From Luteibacter pinisoli (GTDB lineage: Bacteria; Pseudomonadota; Gammaproteobacteria; Xanthomonadales; Rhodanobacteraceae), in contig NZ_CP041046.1 in NCBI RefSeq assembly GCF_006385595.1, positions 1,984,001 to 2,048,000 of the forward strand: a stretch of DNA of 64,000 nucleotides, in the 5' to 3' direction. The position numbers and the translations under genes are program-made. Under the pieces are notes generated by a model. That model saw only the letters and a list, made by a program, of their open reading frames with translations, was not told the DNA's origin and did not search any database. This document shows, one piece after another, positions 1 to 8,381 of this stretch (position 1 is its first letter; every line of letters starts with the position of its first letter).

Positions 1-1206
1 GAGATCGCACCGATCCTCAGGACTCATGCCGGGCCAAGGCTTAACGTCAACGTGCGCGCCGCCCACCGTGCTTTTTGGGTCAAGCGTGTGACCAATGGCC
101 TCGCGCAGCTCTGGCGGAGGAAGCGATGGTGCCACGCCGAGGATCGAAAGCGCGCGCCGACGCGAAGAGATCTGCTTGCCCGCAGAGACGAATCGGTATT
201 CGACGGTCGCTTGACCACCCGCCAATTCGATGACGTAAGCGTTAGGGATAGGGAAATCGAGTGTCTGGCCCGGTCGCGCGACAGCCAGGGGCTCGGTGAC
301 ATACTGTCTCGTCTTACCCGCTGCCGTTACGCCACTCCATACGACTGAGATGCGGTCTCCGACGAGCACGGGATGGTTTTCTACACGGACGACCACGTCG
401 GCCGCGCCGACCTGGTTCAGGTCAAGCGCATTGCCACTGTCACCTACGGTGCCCAGCACCCAAGGCGCCGACGGAGACGAGCTTTCGTCGGGCGGAACAT
501 CATGCTTTGCCGCCTGCGACCAGCGCGACCAGTTTGCGACCACGTCATGGATCTCGTAGCGGATCGTGATCTCTTCGCCCGCCGTGGCGGCAGCGGTATC
601 CCGGCTAATCTCAATACGGACAGGCTGCCCGACCTCGTCTCCGGAAAGGCCGGGTCGAGAAGCAGATGACCCCTGCCAAAGAACGTTAATCACATCGCCA
701 ACGGCCATATTCTCATAAGGCGGCACGACGACGGTGATTCCCTCGAGACTGTCAGGGAGCGGCAGCGGCTCGATGGCGGGCTTTGCAAGCCGCTCATTGA
801 GATACGGCGTTGCCGGATCGGGATCCAGGCCGCCTGGCACTGAGTACTTTACGCGTACCGTGGCGCTCTCCGACTGCTCGACCTCGCCGCTATCCACCGT
901 GGTGATCCTGGCGGCGACCTCCATCAGTCCTTCGCCGGCCTTCCGGATTCTGGAGACGGGAACCGCGATAAGCGGCGTGCGATCGTCCTCATCGCGGACG
1001 ATATGGCGCGCAATGGACTCAAATTCGGGACCCCAGAGGATCTCGATAGCGTCGCCCGCGATCAGTCGACCCCACGGGCCGACCTGTGCGGTGATGCTTC
1101 GTGTCGGGTCGGCGACGATGTCGTCATAGCCCAGACCGCCATCATCGGCTTCGCGAAACTTGGGCGGGGTAAGGGTGAGGATGCGCGGTTGATCTGAACC
1201 GATCAT
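1..1206 (-). CDS. Beta-repeat protein, type B, 3'-truncated by the window edge
   Basis: Reading on the minus strand from an ATG at 1206 (preceded by GGAG eight bases upstream), the frame stays open for 402 codons and leaves the window without a stop. The protein starts MIGSDQPRILTLTPPKF, so it has no Sec signal or membrane segment. It consists of tandem beta-rich units of roughly 110 residues with recurring GD-V-x-x-W-x-G and V-x-Y-x-V elements. Residues after about 145 (YLNERLAKPAIEPLPLPD) line up with the protein at 31983-35024 (DINENLPKPTITPSPIPD), so the two are paralogues. It begins 28 bases after the stop of the type A gene at 1235-3250, giving an A-then-B operon like the pair at 31983-37341. 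The function is not known. The fold is probably Ig-like or another beta sandwich, by pattern only. Confidence 0.8.
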   Translation of the reverse strand, partial: MIGSDQPRILTLTPPKFREADDGGLGYDDIVADPTRSITAQVGPWGRLIAGDAIEILWGPEFESIARHIVRDEDDRTPLIAVPVSRIRKAGEGLMEVAARITTVDSGEVEQSESATVRVKYSVPGGLDPDPATPYLNERLAKPAIEPLPLPDSLEGITVVVPPYENMAVGDVINVLWQGSSASRPGLSGDEVGQPVRIEISRDTAAATAGEEITIRYEIHDVVANWSRWSQAAKHDVPPDESSSPSAPWVLGTVGDSGNALDLNQVGAADVVVRVENHPVLVGDRISVVWSGVTAAGKTRQYVTEPLAVARPGQTLDFPIPNAYVIELAGGQATVEYRFVSAGKQISSRRRALSILGVAPSLPPPELREAIGHTLDPKSTVGGAHVDVKPWPGMSPEDRCDL

Positions 1207-1234
1207 GCAATTACTCCAGGTTATTGTGGCGGAA

Positions 1235-3250
1235 TCAGCCCTGCGGAAGTCGAAGGACGACAATCACTTCCTTTAAGCTCGAAGCGCCTGACCCCACGGC
1301 GTTTGTTACGACGTGCGAATATTCGAAATGACCGTGATTCAGACGCTTCGCTGGTTCGATAGGAAAGTCGATGTCGATATAGATGGCGTCGCCCGTGAAA
1401 GGATCCGCTTCGCGTTTCGGAACAAGGTCGGCCGCAGTAACACGATGCTTGAGCTCGCCACTTGCTTCGGGCACATATTTGCCGCCGTCATATTTGTCAA
1501 AGGCGTTGTAGGTAATGGTGATTTCATCGCCATCCTTCATGTTTACGTATTCAAAGATGCGAAGCTGCGTATATCCGTTGATGAAGTCGGGGAAGCGGAT
1601 GGCGTACCCTTGCTCTTCTTCGCGCTCGCGTGCCTTGATAAAGGTCGACGGGCTCAACGCGGCGCCGGCACCGGGAAGTGCGTCAGCCGAATGAATACGG
1701 ACGTCCTGCGACGGTGACTTTGCTTTTGCAACGTGTGGTTCGGTGGATAAGAGGCGCGTAACCTCATAGGCCATCTTCACCAGTCCTGTGTGTTCTCTCA
1801 GCGCCTTAGCCGGAATCGTAACGATGATCGGATAGGGTTCATCCATCACCACGTGCTCGGCGACAACCGTTCCATCTAGTTCGACGCTGATGCGGTCGCC
1901 TTCGTCGATACCATTGCCAGCACGAGAAACGTGTGTCGGTGCTGGGATGAAGGCGCTGGCTGGCTTCGTGGAATCCTCAAAACTGATGACGTTGTCAACG
2001 GGTCCCGTTGCGCCACGGAGGACAGGCAATCCTAGCGCCTCGTTTTCGGGCGTCGCGGGGAGGGGATCCCAGCCGCCAGGAAGCGTAGTGTCGAATTGGT
2101 GCACGACGGCTTCTGACGTACTTTCTACGCCGAAGCGCCTGTGTACGTAGTGGAATTGCTGTGTAAACGGCTGGTCAGTCATTCCATCGGCAAAGCTGAC
2201 GACGGTGGCATAGTCAAGGGATACGGTTTTCAGCGGGCCGTTGTCGAGGTCGTCTTCATCGATCTCAAAAGGCATGAAGGCTCGATCGCCAACGAACAAC
2301 TGAATCGTGTCACCAGCGTGTGCCTGTGGAATGAGTGCGGGAATACGCACTTGGAGCGAAGGACGAATATCTGCGTCCGTCAAAAGACCGTCGTCTGCGC
2401 CCTCGACCATGGGCGGGGGAAGCTGCTCTGGGCTATCCAGGATGGAGAGGTTGATGGGCGTTGTAGCCGAGGAGGTACTCTTGATTGAGGCCGCGTCTAC
2501 GACGTGATAGTAGAAGTCGACACGACCAGCAGCATTGATCTTCTCCAGAATGCTGCGGTCAAATCGCACTTCCATGGGTCGACCATCGGTGAGCGCGCTG
2601 ATCGTGGTTGCCGCGAGCTCTTCATTGGTCCCTCGGCGTTTCATGAAAACGTGAATAGTGTCTCTAGGATCGATTCCCGCGTAATCAGGGATGATGCCTA
2701 CAAGAGCGGCATCGGGAAGGTCAAGAAGCCCACGAAGCGACAAGCCGTCGAGTTCAATGCGTTCCTCGAAAACGATTCGCGGGAGGTACCGGCCGCCGGC
2801 GGGTGAACGATCGAGGTAGATGAGTGTCTTTCCCGAGCTGATCCGTTCGCCGATCGGGCGCTGCTGCGAGATGTACGACAACGCATGGATGCCGTCCTCC
2901 AGATCGTCGATCCGATCCTTCGGGATGTGGAGTTCGACATACGGCGAATCTTCTCCTTTGTATTCAACCTTAGTCTCGATAAAGGTCTGGCCGTTCACGG
3001 CAGCCGAAAAGAGATCTCCCGGCATGGTCACATAGCCAGGGACATCAATGATGGGTGCACATACGACCAGGAACGGGTCAAAGGAGGAGATGGGTAGAAG
3101 CCCGTCGGAAAGCGCGGCAGGGACTACAGGCTTCAGATGATCAAAAGAGGTGTCAACGGACCTGATGGTCTTGACCATCTTTACGGCTTGCGGCTGTGCG
3201 TGTTGCCCGTCTGTCAAGGACGGCGACAACAGGTAATCTCTTTCATTCAT
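1235..3250 (-). CDS. Beta-repeat protein, type A (671 aa), unknown function
   Basis: The ATG at 3250 opens a 671-residue protein starting MNERDYLLSPSLTDGQ, with no signal peptide or membrane helix. Several beta-rich units are visible. The second (about residues 165-270, PRIVFEERIELDGLSLRGLL then VGIIPDYAGIDPRDTI) matches the proteins at 6021-7175 (CIIFPERAELDGVSAAYL), 7491-8381 (PIVFPDILKRDGLTLASLL) and more weakly 35047-37341 (ALVFAPEIIRDGITVDSF). Residues 60-165 also match the start of 6021-7175 (PGYVTMPGDL versus PGYVTWPGDL). The gene is followed 28 bases on by a type B paralogue and is divergent from an autotransporter gene. It has no recognised catalytic motif. The six related proteins in this window are described together in the findings. 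No function is claimed. Confidence 0.85.
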   Translation of the reverse strand: MNERDYLLSPSLTDGQHAQPQAVKMVKTIRSVDTSFDHLKPVVPAALSDGLLPISSFDPFLVVCAPIIDVPGYVTMPGDLFSAAVNGQTFIETKVEYKGEDSPYVELHIPKDRIDDLEDGIHALSYISQQRPIGERISSGKTLIYLDRSPAGGRYLPRIVFEERIELDGLSLRGLLDLPDAALVGIIPDYAGIDPRDTIHVFMKRRGTNEELAATTISALTDGRPMEVRFDRSILEKINAAGRVDFYYHVVDAASIKSTSSATTPINLSILDSPEQLPPPMVEGADDGLLTDADIRPSLQVRIPALIPQAHAGDTIQLFVGDRAFMPFEIDEDDLDNGPLKTVSLDYATVVSFADGMTDQPFTQQFHYVHRRFGVESTSEAVVHQFDTTLPGGWDPLPATPENEALGLPVLRGATGPVDNVISFEDSTKPASAFIPAPTHVSRAGNGIDEGDRISVELDGTVVAEHVVMDEPYPIIVTIPAKALREHTGLVKMAYEVTRLLSTEPHVAKAKSPSQDVRIHSADALPGAGAALSPSTFIKAREREEEQGYAIRFPDFINGYTQLRIFEYVNMKDGDEITITYNAFDKYDGGKYVPEASGELKHRVTAADLVPKREADPFTGDAIYIDIDFPIEPAKRLNHGHFEYSHVVTNAVGSGASSLKEVIVVLRLPQG

Positions 3251-3541
3251 ACGTTTGCGTCTCTCGTTTGGTGGAGAGAGAACGATACGAGTCGAGGGGG
3301 CGCCTGAATGTCGGGTTCACCCTGTCGCGGTGATCCCATCTTCCGCCGATCGATGTAGTCCTAACCTTGCTTTATGTAGGGGTACTTTCTCTAGCCGTGC
3401 TAACTGACATGCGTTCGGAATGAGACTACGCCGAGAATCGGGTTTGTCTTACACCTGGCACGGTCGCAGTTCGCGTCTAATTTCCATGAGCGTGGTTCGG
3501 AGCTCGTTTTCCGTACCGATCTGTAGTGCGATGGAGAAAAG
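3251..3541. promoter_or_regulatory. Divergent intergenic region between type A gene and autotransporter
   Basis: These 291 bases separate two divergent genes, so both promoters should lie here. TCTCTC at 3260-3265 and GAGAGA at 3274-3279 form a short hairpin in the probable leader of the minus-strand gene. No convincing sigma-70 pair or operator could be picked out by eye. Confidence 0.35.
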
Positions 3542-5965
3542 ATGGAAGGTAGTCGAGTAAGGCAACGTGTTGCGGCAGCAGTGATGGCTGCGGGAAGTAT
3601 TGGCGAATATCAGCTCGTCGAAGCTCGTAGTCTCGGCCGCGGCGACGTTCTCGTGGTAGAGGGTCCACATGGAGTGCCTGACGCATGGGATCTGCAGCAG
3701 GGCGCAAGCTTGTCTCTGCTGAATGGGGCGCGAGCAAAATTCGTTGAGATCTACGATGGTACGTTGCGCATGAGCTCTGCGCGCGTCGATTCGTCCGATC
3801 AAGGTATCGAGTTGCTGTCGGGTGCCATTGACATCGCGGGATCAACAGTCAAGGCAAACGACGGCATCGGCATTTATCTAAACCACATGGCTGGGGGAGC
3901 ACCTCCGAATACCCTTCCGACCGCCAGGTTGAGCGAAAGCACCGTCTCGGGCACATCTGCTGGGGTAGTGATCGATGCCGGCGGATCGCTCGATGCATTC
4001 AGTTCACATGTCGAGGGCAGTGGCACTGGAGGCACAGGCCTGATCCTCATTACCGGCACGGCGCGTCTGATGGCTGGCACCGAGGTCCATGGTGATGGCG
4101 ATGGAGTACAGCTCCGTGCGCCCGGGAGAACGACGGGGGGAGGAAGGCGTGAGCTGTTCGTTGAGGCTTCGAAAATCAACGGGGTAAACGGAGCCGCCAT
4201 TTCGGTTGAGAGAACGTCGAACGGTACGGAGGAAGCGCGCGTCGTGCTCAGGTCGGGGGCAGAGCTCACCTCGAAAGCAGGGGTCGCGATCCGAGTTGGT
4301 GAGGCTGCTCATTTGGACCTGGATGCGGAAGGGTCATTCATCCGTGGCGATGTCGACCTTTCAAAGATGGCGAGTGCCGACATTACTCTCGCTCGGGATA
4401 CGTCATTACTCGGGCACATCAGGGGCCAGGCCAATGTGACCGTTGATCACCATGCAGCGTGGATGGCGGCGACGGATAGCCGGGTGGCGACATTGCGCCT
4501 GGCAGGAGGTGCGGCCGGATTCAGCGATGGACGTACCGGACGGCGACTGGAGGTTGACGGTGCCTTTGTGGCGGCTGGCGGCGAGGTGTTCTTGCAAGCC
4601 AGTCCGACGGCCGCTACTGGCGGGACGTCATGGACTAGCGACAAGTTGCTGATTGGCGGCGACGTGACGGCCACGAGCCCCGTGAACCTGGTCGTCTCGC
4701 TTGCAGATACTCCTGCCCACACTGATAGGAATGAGAACCACCTAGCAGACAATAACGAGGGTGCAAGCCTCGTCCAGGTGGCCGGTGCCTCAAGGCCAGG
4801 CGCGTTTAGGTTGAAGGGTGGTTATCTTGTCGCCGGCCCCTACCAGTACGAGCTCAAGGCGTTCGGTCCTGGTGAAACAGATGAGTCAGAAAGCCATCTC
4901 AAGGACGCGAAGCTGAATTGGGATTATCGGCTCGTGTCTCGCACCGTCTGTGAGACATCATGTGGTGGCGAAACAGGGTCGGGCGAAGGTCCAGAAGGAA
5001 AGCCCCGACCCGCGGTCGCGCCGCAGGTAGCATCGTATATTTCCACGCCCGGGGCAATTTTTGCTTACGCTGAGGGCATGTTCACGAATCTGCATCAACG
5101 TCTCGGGGAGATCCGCGACCAGGATTTTGAAGGGAAGACCGGCGGTGAGTTATTCGCTCGGTTCTCGGGAAGAAATCAGAGATATAGCAGCGGTCGCGCC
5201 TTTTCTCGTTATGGCTACGACTACGATCACACGATGGAGGCGTGGCAGTTCGGCGGGTCCATTGTAGGCCTCGACGGAGATAACGGTTCCGTGCGCGCCG
5301 GCTGGGCATTCGATCGCGGACGGTCGTCGATCGTGCCGCACGCGGTTGATGGCGAAAGCGTGACGCGATTGCGTGCAAATGGCACGTCCGCTTGGATTAC
5401 GTGGAAGGGCGGGAATGGACTTTGGGCTGACTGGGTTGTCAGTCGTCAGCGTATTCGAGGAGCCACCGATACCCTCGTCGGAGGAAAAGGTGTTGGCCGG
5501 ATACGAGCGACGGCAACCGGGTTCTCCGCCGCCTTTGGATGGCCAGTGCAGGTCGGTGCGCAATGGTCTGCCGAGCCCCATGTTCAGCTGTCTACCGGGA
5601 GCGTACGCCTCAAGCCCATCGAGGGCCACGATAGCTTGAACGTGACGTTCAAGGGCCATCGGTATGTCGGAAAGACGGCTGGTGTAGCCATCGCGCGTAC
5701 CGATGAGCTATTCGCCCCTTTCGTTCGCCTCGACGTCAGCACGACGTCTGGTAATGCGACTGTGGCAGCCGGCGCGAGCGGTTTGGCTCCGGCGGCACGC
5801 TTTTCATCGGGTAGCAACGGTAGTGAATACGCCGTCGCCGTTGGCGTAAACGCACAGTTGACACCTCGGCTGCAGGCATTTGGCGAAGGAGGATACCGAC
5901 ACTATCTCGGCGCCGGCGGGTTCCAGGGTTGGACCGGCCACGTAGGCTTACGGATGACACTGTAG
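3542..5965 (+). CDS. Autotransporter (type Va) with right-handed beta-helix-like passenger
   Basis: An 807-residue protein. Residues 20 to about 460 are a repetitive passenger rich in G-x-x-V/L/I patterns (for example DAWDLQQGASLSLLNGA) as in pertactin-like passengers. A short Glu/Gly/Pro linker follows around 475-495. The rest is an autotransporter beta barrel containing RLGEIRD, FARFSGR and FSRYGYDYDH and ending GLRMTL. It aligns along its length with the autotransporter at 47980-50511 (shared ADNNEGASLVQVAG-like, QRLGEIRD and RAGWAFD blocks). The start at 3542 has GGAGA five bases upstream and an in-frame TAG lies just before it. The odd point is the N-terminus: MEGSRVRQRVAAAVMAAGSI has only a short hydrophobic stretch and no clear AxA site. 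It may therefore be poorly exported, misannotated at the start or decaying. Confidence 0.88.
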   Translation: MEGSRVRQRVAAAVMAAGSIGEYQLVEARSLGRGDVLVVEGPHGVPDAWDLQQGASLSLLNGARAKFVEIYDGTLRMSSARVDSSDQGIELLSGAIDIAGSTVKANDGIGIYLNHMAGGAPPNTLPTARLSESTVSGTSAGVVIDAGGSLDAFSSHVEGSGTGGTGLILITGTARLMAGTEVHGDGDGVQLRAPGRTTGGGRRELFVEASKINGVNGAAISVERTSNGTEEARVVLRSGAELTSKAGVAIRVGEAAHLDLDAEGSFIRGDVDLSKMASADITLARDTSLLGHIRGQANVTVDHHAAWMAATDSRVATLRLAGGAAGFSDGRTGRRLEVDGAFVAAGGEVFLQASPTAATGGTSWTSDKLLIGGDVTATSPVNLVVSLADTPAHTDRNENHLADNNEGASLVQVAGASRPGAFRLKGGYLVAGPYQYELKAFGPGETDESESHLKDAKLNWDYRLVSRTVCETSCGGETGSGEGPEGKPRPAVAPQVASYISTPGAIFAYAEGMFTNLHQRLGEIRDQDFEGKTGGELFARFSGRNQRYSSGRAFSRYGYDYDHTMEAWQFGGSIVGLDGDNGSVRAGWAFDRGRSSIVPHAVDGESVTRLRANGTSAWITWKGGNGLWADWVVSRQRIRGATDTLVGGKGVGRIRATATGFSAAFGWPVQVGAQWSAEPHVQLSTGSVRLKPIEGHDSLNVTFKGHRYVGKTAGVAIARTDELFAPFVRLDVSTTSGNATVAAGASGLAPAARFSSGSNGSEYAVAVGVNAQLTPRLQAFGEGGYRHYLGAGGFQGWTGHVGLRMTL

Positions 5966-5971
5966 GGGATC

Positions 5972-6008
5972 ACGAACTGGCGCAACAGTGTCGCGCCAGT
6001 TCGTTTTC
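5972..6008 (+). terminator. Rho-independent terminator after the autotransporter
   Basis: A 12-bp perfect stem (ACGAACTGGCGC at 5972-5983 with GCGCCAGTTCGT at 5993-6004), a 9-base loop, then TTTC, directly after the stop at 5965. The next gene is convergent (its stop is at 6021). Confidence 0.8.
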
Positions 6009-6020
6009 TACTTGAATTGG

Positions 6021-7175
6021 CTACTGCTGTGGCGGATCAATCCTCGCAAATGCGATTTTCGACGGCACATGAACACCCTTCCGTACAATATCGTACTGAC
6101 AAGGAATGCCGCCCTCAGTCCACGCTTCGCGCCGCGTCTCGGTCTGTACGATATCGTGCGGAATCGAAACACAGAGCATGGGGTCATCGCCAATGTCCCC
6201 CAGGCATAGCGGCAACGCGGGAAGACTGCTGTCGCCGAAGTGCAAAACCACGATATCTCCCGGGATCGGCGCCGGAGTGCTTCGGGGGATGTCGACATGC
6301 AGGTGTGGTTTCACGTCGTGCTCGGTGAGGCTGCCTTTCTCCATGCCCCGGATGATCGGCGGCGGGAGGACGCGCGGCGCACCGCGCCCGAGGATCCGCA
6401 GGGATGTTGACGGAGAGGCCTGGCTACGGTTCCCCGCGATGTCAGTGACGTAATACCAGACGTCAAGCGTGCCATCGCAGGCAAGGGCGTCGATCATGCC
6501 CAGGGTCAGGCGGATTTTGACCTGGCACGGACCATCCGCCACCTGCATCTGCCGGCCGATGAAGTGCTCATCCGTCGACCCGCGCATCCGTAGATAGAAA
6601 TCCAGTGCATCGTCGCGCGAGATCTCACTGTAAGGTGGGACCGTTCCGACGAGCTCTGCATTTGGTAGGGAATCCAGGTACGCAGCGGATACCCCGTCGA
6701 GCTCCGCGCGCTCCGGAAAGATGATGCATGGAAGGAGTGACCCGCTGGGCGGCGTGCGATCGATGCGGAAGGTGCCATGTTGGGACTCCTGGATGGTCCC
6801 GATGGGAAGGGGCGTGATGCGATAAGCGATCGAGTGAGGGCCGTCCGCAAGGCCTTGGATGAGTTCTTTGGAGAGTTGGAGTTCGATAACGTCCGGAACC
6901 GGATCGGGCAACACCGTGACGGACGACGGGATGATTGCACCATCTAAAAGGACCGCGCAGAGGTCGCCCGGCCACGTAACGTAGCCGGGCGTCTTGACGG
7001 GAGCGGCATGAACACGGATGCCCCGCTCAGGCGTGTCATGGGGAAGGGTCTGCCCATCACCCAGGACATCCGGTAGCACCGGCTTGCTTTCGATGGGGAA
7101 GATGGTCGCCGTGGTCGTTACCACGCCGCGTTCGCCCACGTGGTCCATCCTTTTGGCGCGTTTCTTTTTCGTCAC
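6021..7175 (-). CDS. Short beta-repeat protein, type A (384 aa)
   Basis: The start is GTG at 7175, chosen because AAGGAAGGAT sits immediately upstream. The protein begins MTKKKRAKRMDHVGE, a basic tail rather than a signal peptide. It is colinear with about the first 400 residues of the 671-residue protein at 1235-3250: PGYVTWPGDL, then IIFPERAELDGVSAAYLDSL, then LPPPIIRGMEKGSLTEHDV, matching LPPPMVEGADDGLLTDADI there. It then stops, so it looks like a C-terminally shortened copy or a minimal member of the family. It is convergent with the autotransporter and divergent from the still shorter member at 7491-8381. The function is unknown. Confidence 0.85.
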   Translation of the reverse strand: MTKKKRAKRMDHVGERGVVTTTATIFPIESKPVLPDVLGDGQTLPHDTPERGIRVHAAPVKTPGYVTWPGDLCAVLLDGAIIPSSVTVLPDPVPDVIELQLSKELIQGLADGPHSIAYRITPLPIGTIQESQHGTFRIDRTPPSGSLLPCIIFPERAELDGVSAAYLDSLPNAELVGTVPPYSEISRDDALDFYLRMRGSTDEHFIGRQMQVADGPCQVKIRLTLGMIDALACDGTLDVWYYVTDIAGNRSQASPSTSLRILGRGAPRVLPPPIIRGMEKGSLTEHDVKPHLHVDIPRSTPAPIPGDIVVLHFGDSSLPALPLCLGDIGDDPMLCVSIPHDIVQTETRREAWTEGGIPCQYDIVRKGVHVPSKIAFARIDPPQQ

Positions 7176-7286
7176 TATCCTTCCTTGTGGCAGTCATGGG
7201 TGCCGGGAAGTGTGTCGAATCGAACAGGACCCAAGTAGCGGTAATGCTTGCAACAAGTGGCAGCGGTTTCCGTCAGTTGACGTACG

Positions 7287-7315
7287 AAAAAGCCCTCCGC
7301 CATGTAGGCGAAGGC
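7287..7315 (-). terminator. Rho-independent terminator reading on the minus strand
   Basis: Read on the minus strand: GCCTTCGCC, a 5-base loop, GGCGGAGGGC, then TTTTT. The stem is nine pairs with one bulged G and one G-T pair. No minus-strand gene lies immediately upstream except the end of the large operon at 8270, with the plus-strand gene 7491-8381 in between. It may therefore end read-through transcripts of that operon. Confidence 0.6.
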
Positions 7316-7440
7316 CTAGAGGCTCCGCTTCGAGAACCCGGCCCTTGACCCTTCGCTTACAACGACCCTGCGAGCGCTGACCCGATCCGTTGGTGTGAAG
7401 TGACCGAACGGCGGCGGCAACACCGATAGGTCGCCTGCAC

Positions 7441-7476
7441 GGTGCGTCTTAACCTGCCAGCTCCATCAGACGCACC
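7441..7476 (+). promoter_or_regulatory. 9-bp inverted repeat in the leader of the 7491 gene
   Basis: GGTGCGTCT at 7441-7449 is repeated inverted as AGACGCACC at 7468-7476 with an 18-base spacer. It sits just upstream of the GGGAGAG ribosome-binding site of the gene starting at 7491. It could be an operator or an RNA hairpin, and the sequence alone does not decide. Confidence 0.4.
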
Positions 7477-7490
7477 ACAGGGAGAGTCAC

Positions 7491-8381
7491 ATGAAACGTC
7501 GACGTCAAAAGAAAATGTTGGGGGACACTCGCCCCGAGCTGAACTATGACTGGAGCGCCACGGGCATGGCCCGCAACGTTCAGCCCTTTCCCGTTGAGAT
7601 GCGGGTGATGTTGAAGCCCCGCTTGCGGCGGTGCCTGAACCCTATCGTCTTCCCCGATATCCTCAAGCGTGACGGCCTCACCCTGGCCTCATTGCTGGCC
7701 ATGCCCAACCAGGAGCTCCTGGGCTTCGTTCCTGACTTCAAGGGGCTCCGGGTGGGCGACATCGTCACCGTGATGCTGCGACATCGTGAGACGAAGAAGG
7801 TGGTGGAGGCGGGGACGCTGACGATCGTCGAGAGTGCGTTCCCGCTGACGTTTCGTTTCAGTCGAAGCGTGCTCGCCCAGTTCGGTGTGAATGGTCGCAT
7901 CGACTTCTTCTACGAAGTGCGCGCCGAGTACGGCAAGCTGACGGTGCGTTCGGACCCTACGGGGCTGATGGTGGTCCTGCACCATATTCCCGGCCGGATC
8001 ACGGCGCCGGTGGTGTATACGGCCGTGGACGGTGTCATGCGGGTCGAGGAGACCGCCCAGGGGCTGGTGGTCGATATCCCTGCATCGCGGCCGTCGTGCA
8101 AGGGCGGCGACCGCGTGCGTATGCGCCTGGGCGACGCCTGGTTCGATACGCTCGTGCTGACGGACCTCGAGGCGATGCTGGAGCCGATGCTGAAGCTGCT
8201 GATCCGGCGCGAGGATATCCTGAGGCTGGCGGCGAGTGAGGGCGCTGCGCGGTTCTGCCTCGAACTTGCCTACGACATCGAGCGGGAGGGTTCGGTCAGC
8301 GCGTCCGGCTCCGTCATCGTGCCATTCGACGTCGGCTCGCTGCCCGAGGTTGAGCCCGAGGCGGAGCCGTCGATCAACTGA
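7491..8381 (+). CDS. Minimal beta-repeat protein, type A-related (296 aa)
   Basis: The ATG at 7491 follows GGGAGAG. The protein starts MKRRRQKKMLGDTRPELN, very basic, without a signal peptide. Residues 48-150 (PIVFPDILKRDGLTLASLL, then GFVPDFKGLRVGDIVTVML) match the second unit of the proteins at 1235-3250 and 6021-7175, and residues 165-280 match the unit after it. The first unit is missing. Its last 112 bases overlap, tail to tail, the last gene of the large minus-strand operon (8270-9541). It is more GC-rich than the 1-6000 block. The function is unknown. Confidence 0.82.
   Translation: MKRRRQKKMLGDTRPELNYDWSATGMARNVQPFPVEMRVMLKPRLRRCLNPIVFPDILKRDGLTLASLLAMPNQELLGFVPDFKGLRVGDIVTVMLRHRETKKVVEAGTLTIVESAFPLTFRFSRSVLAQFGVNGRIDFFYEVRAEYGKLTVRSDPTGLMVVLHHIPGRITAPVVYTAVDGVMRVEETAQGLVVDIPASRPSCKGGDRVRMRLGDAWFDTLVLTDLEAMLEPMLKLLIRREDILRLAASEGAARFCLELAYDIEREGSVSASGSVIVPFDVGSLPEVEPEAEPSIN

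Larger units (their letters stand above)
7176..7490. promoter_or_regulatory. Divergent intergenic region with one minus-strand terminator and a leader dyad
   Basis: This 315-base gap between two divergent type A genes should hold both promoters. It contains a terminator-like hairpin facing left (7287-7315) and a 9-bp inverted repeat (7441-7476), both listed separately. No open reading frame of substance and no clear -35/-10 pair were seen. Confidence 0.4.

Noticed and set aside
3449..3845. Minus-strand frames over the start of the first autotransporter
   Set aside because: Short, without start sites, and His/Arg-rich as expected for a mirror of coding DNA.
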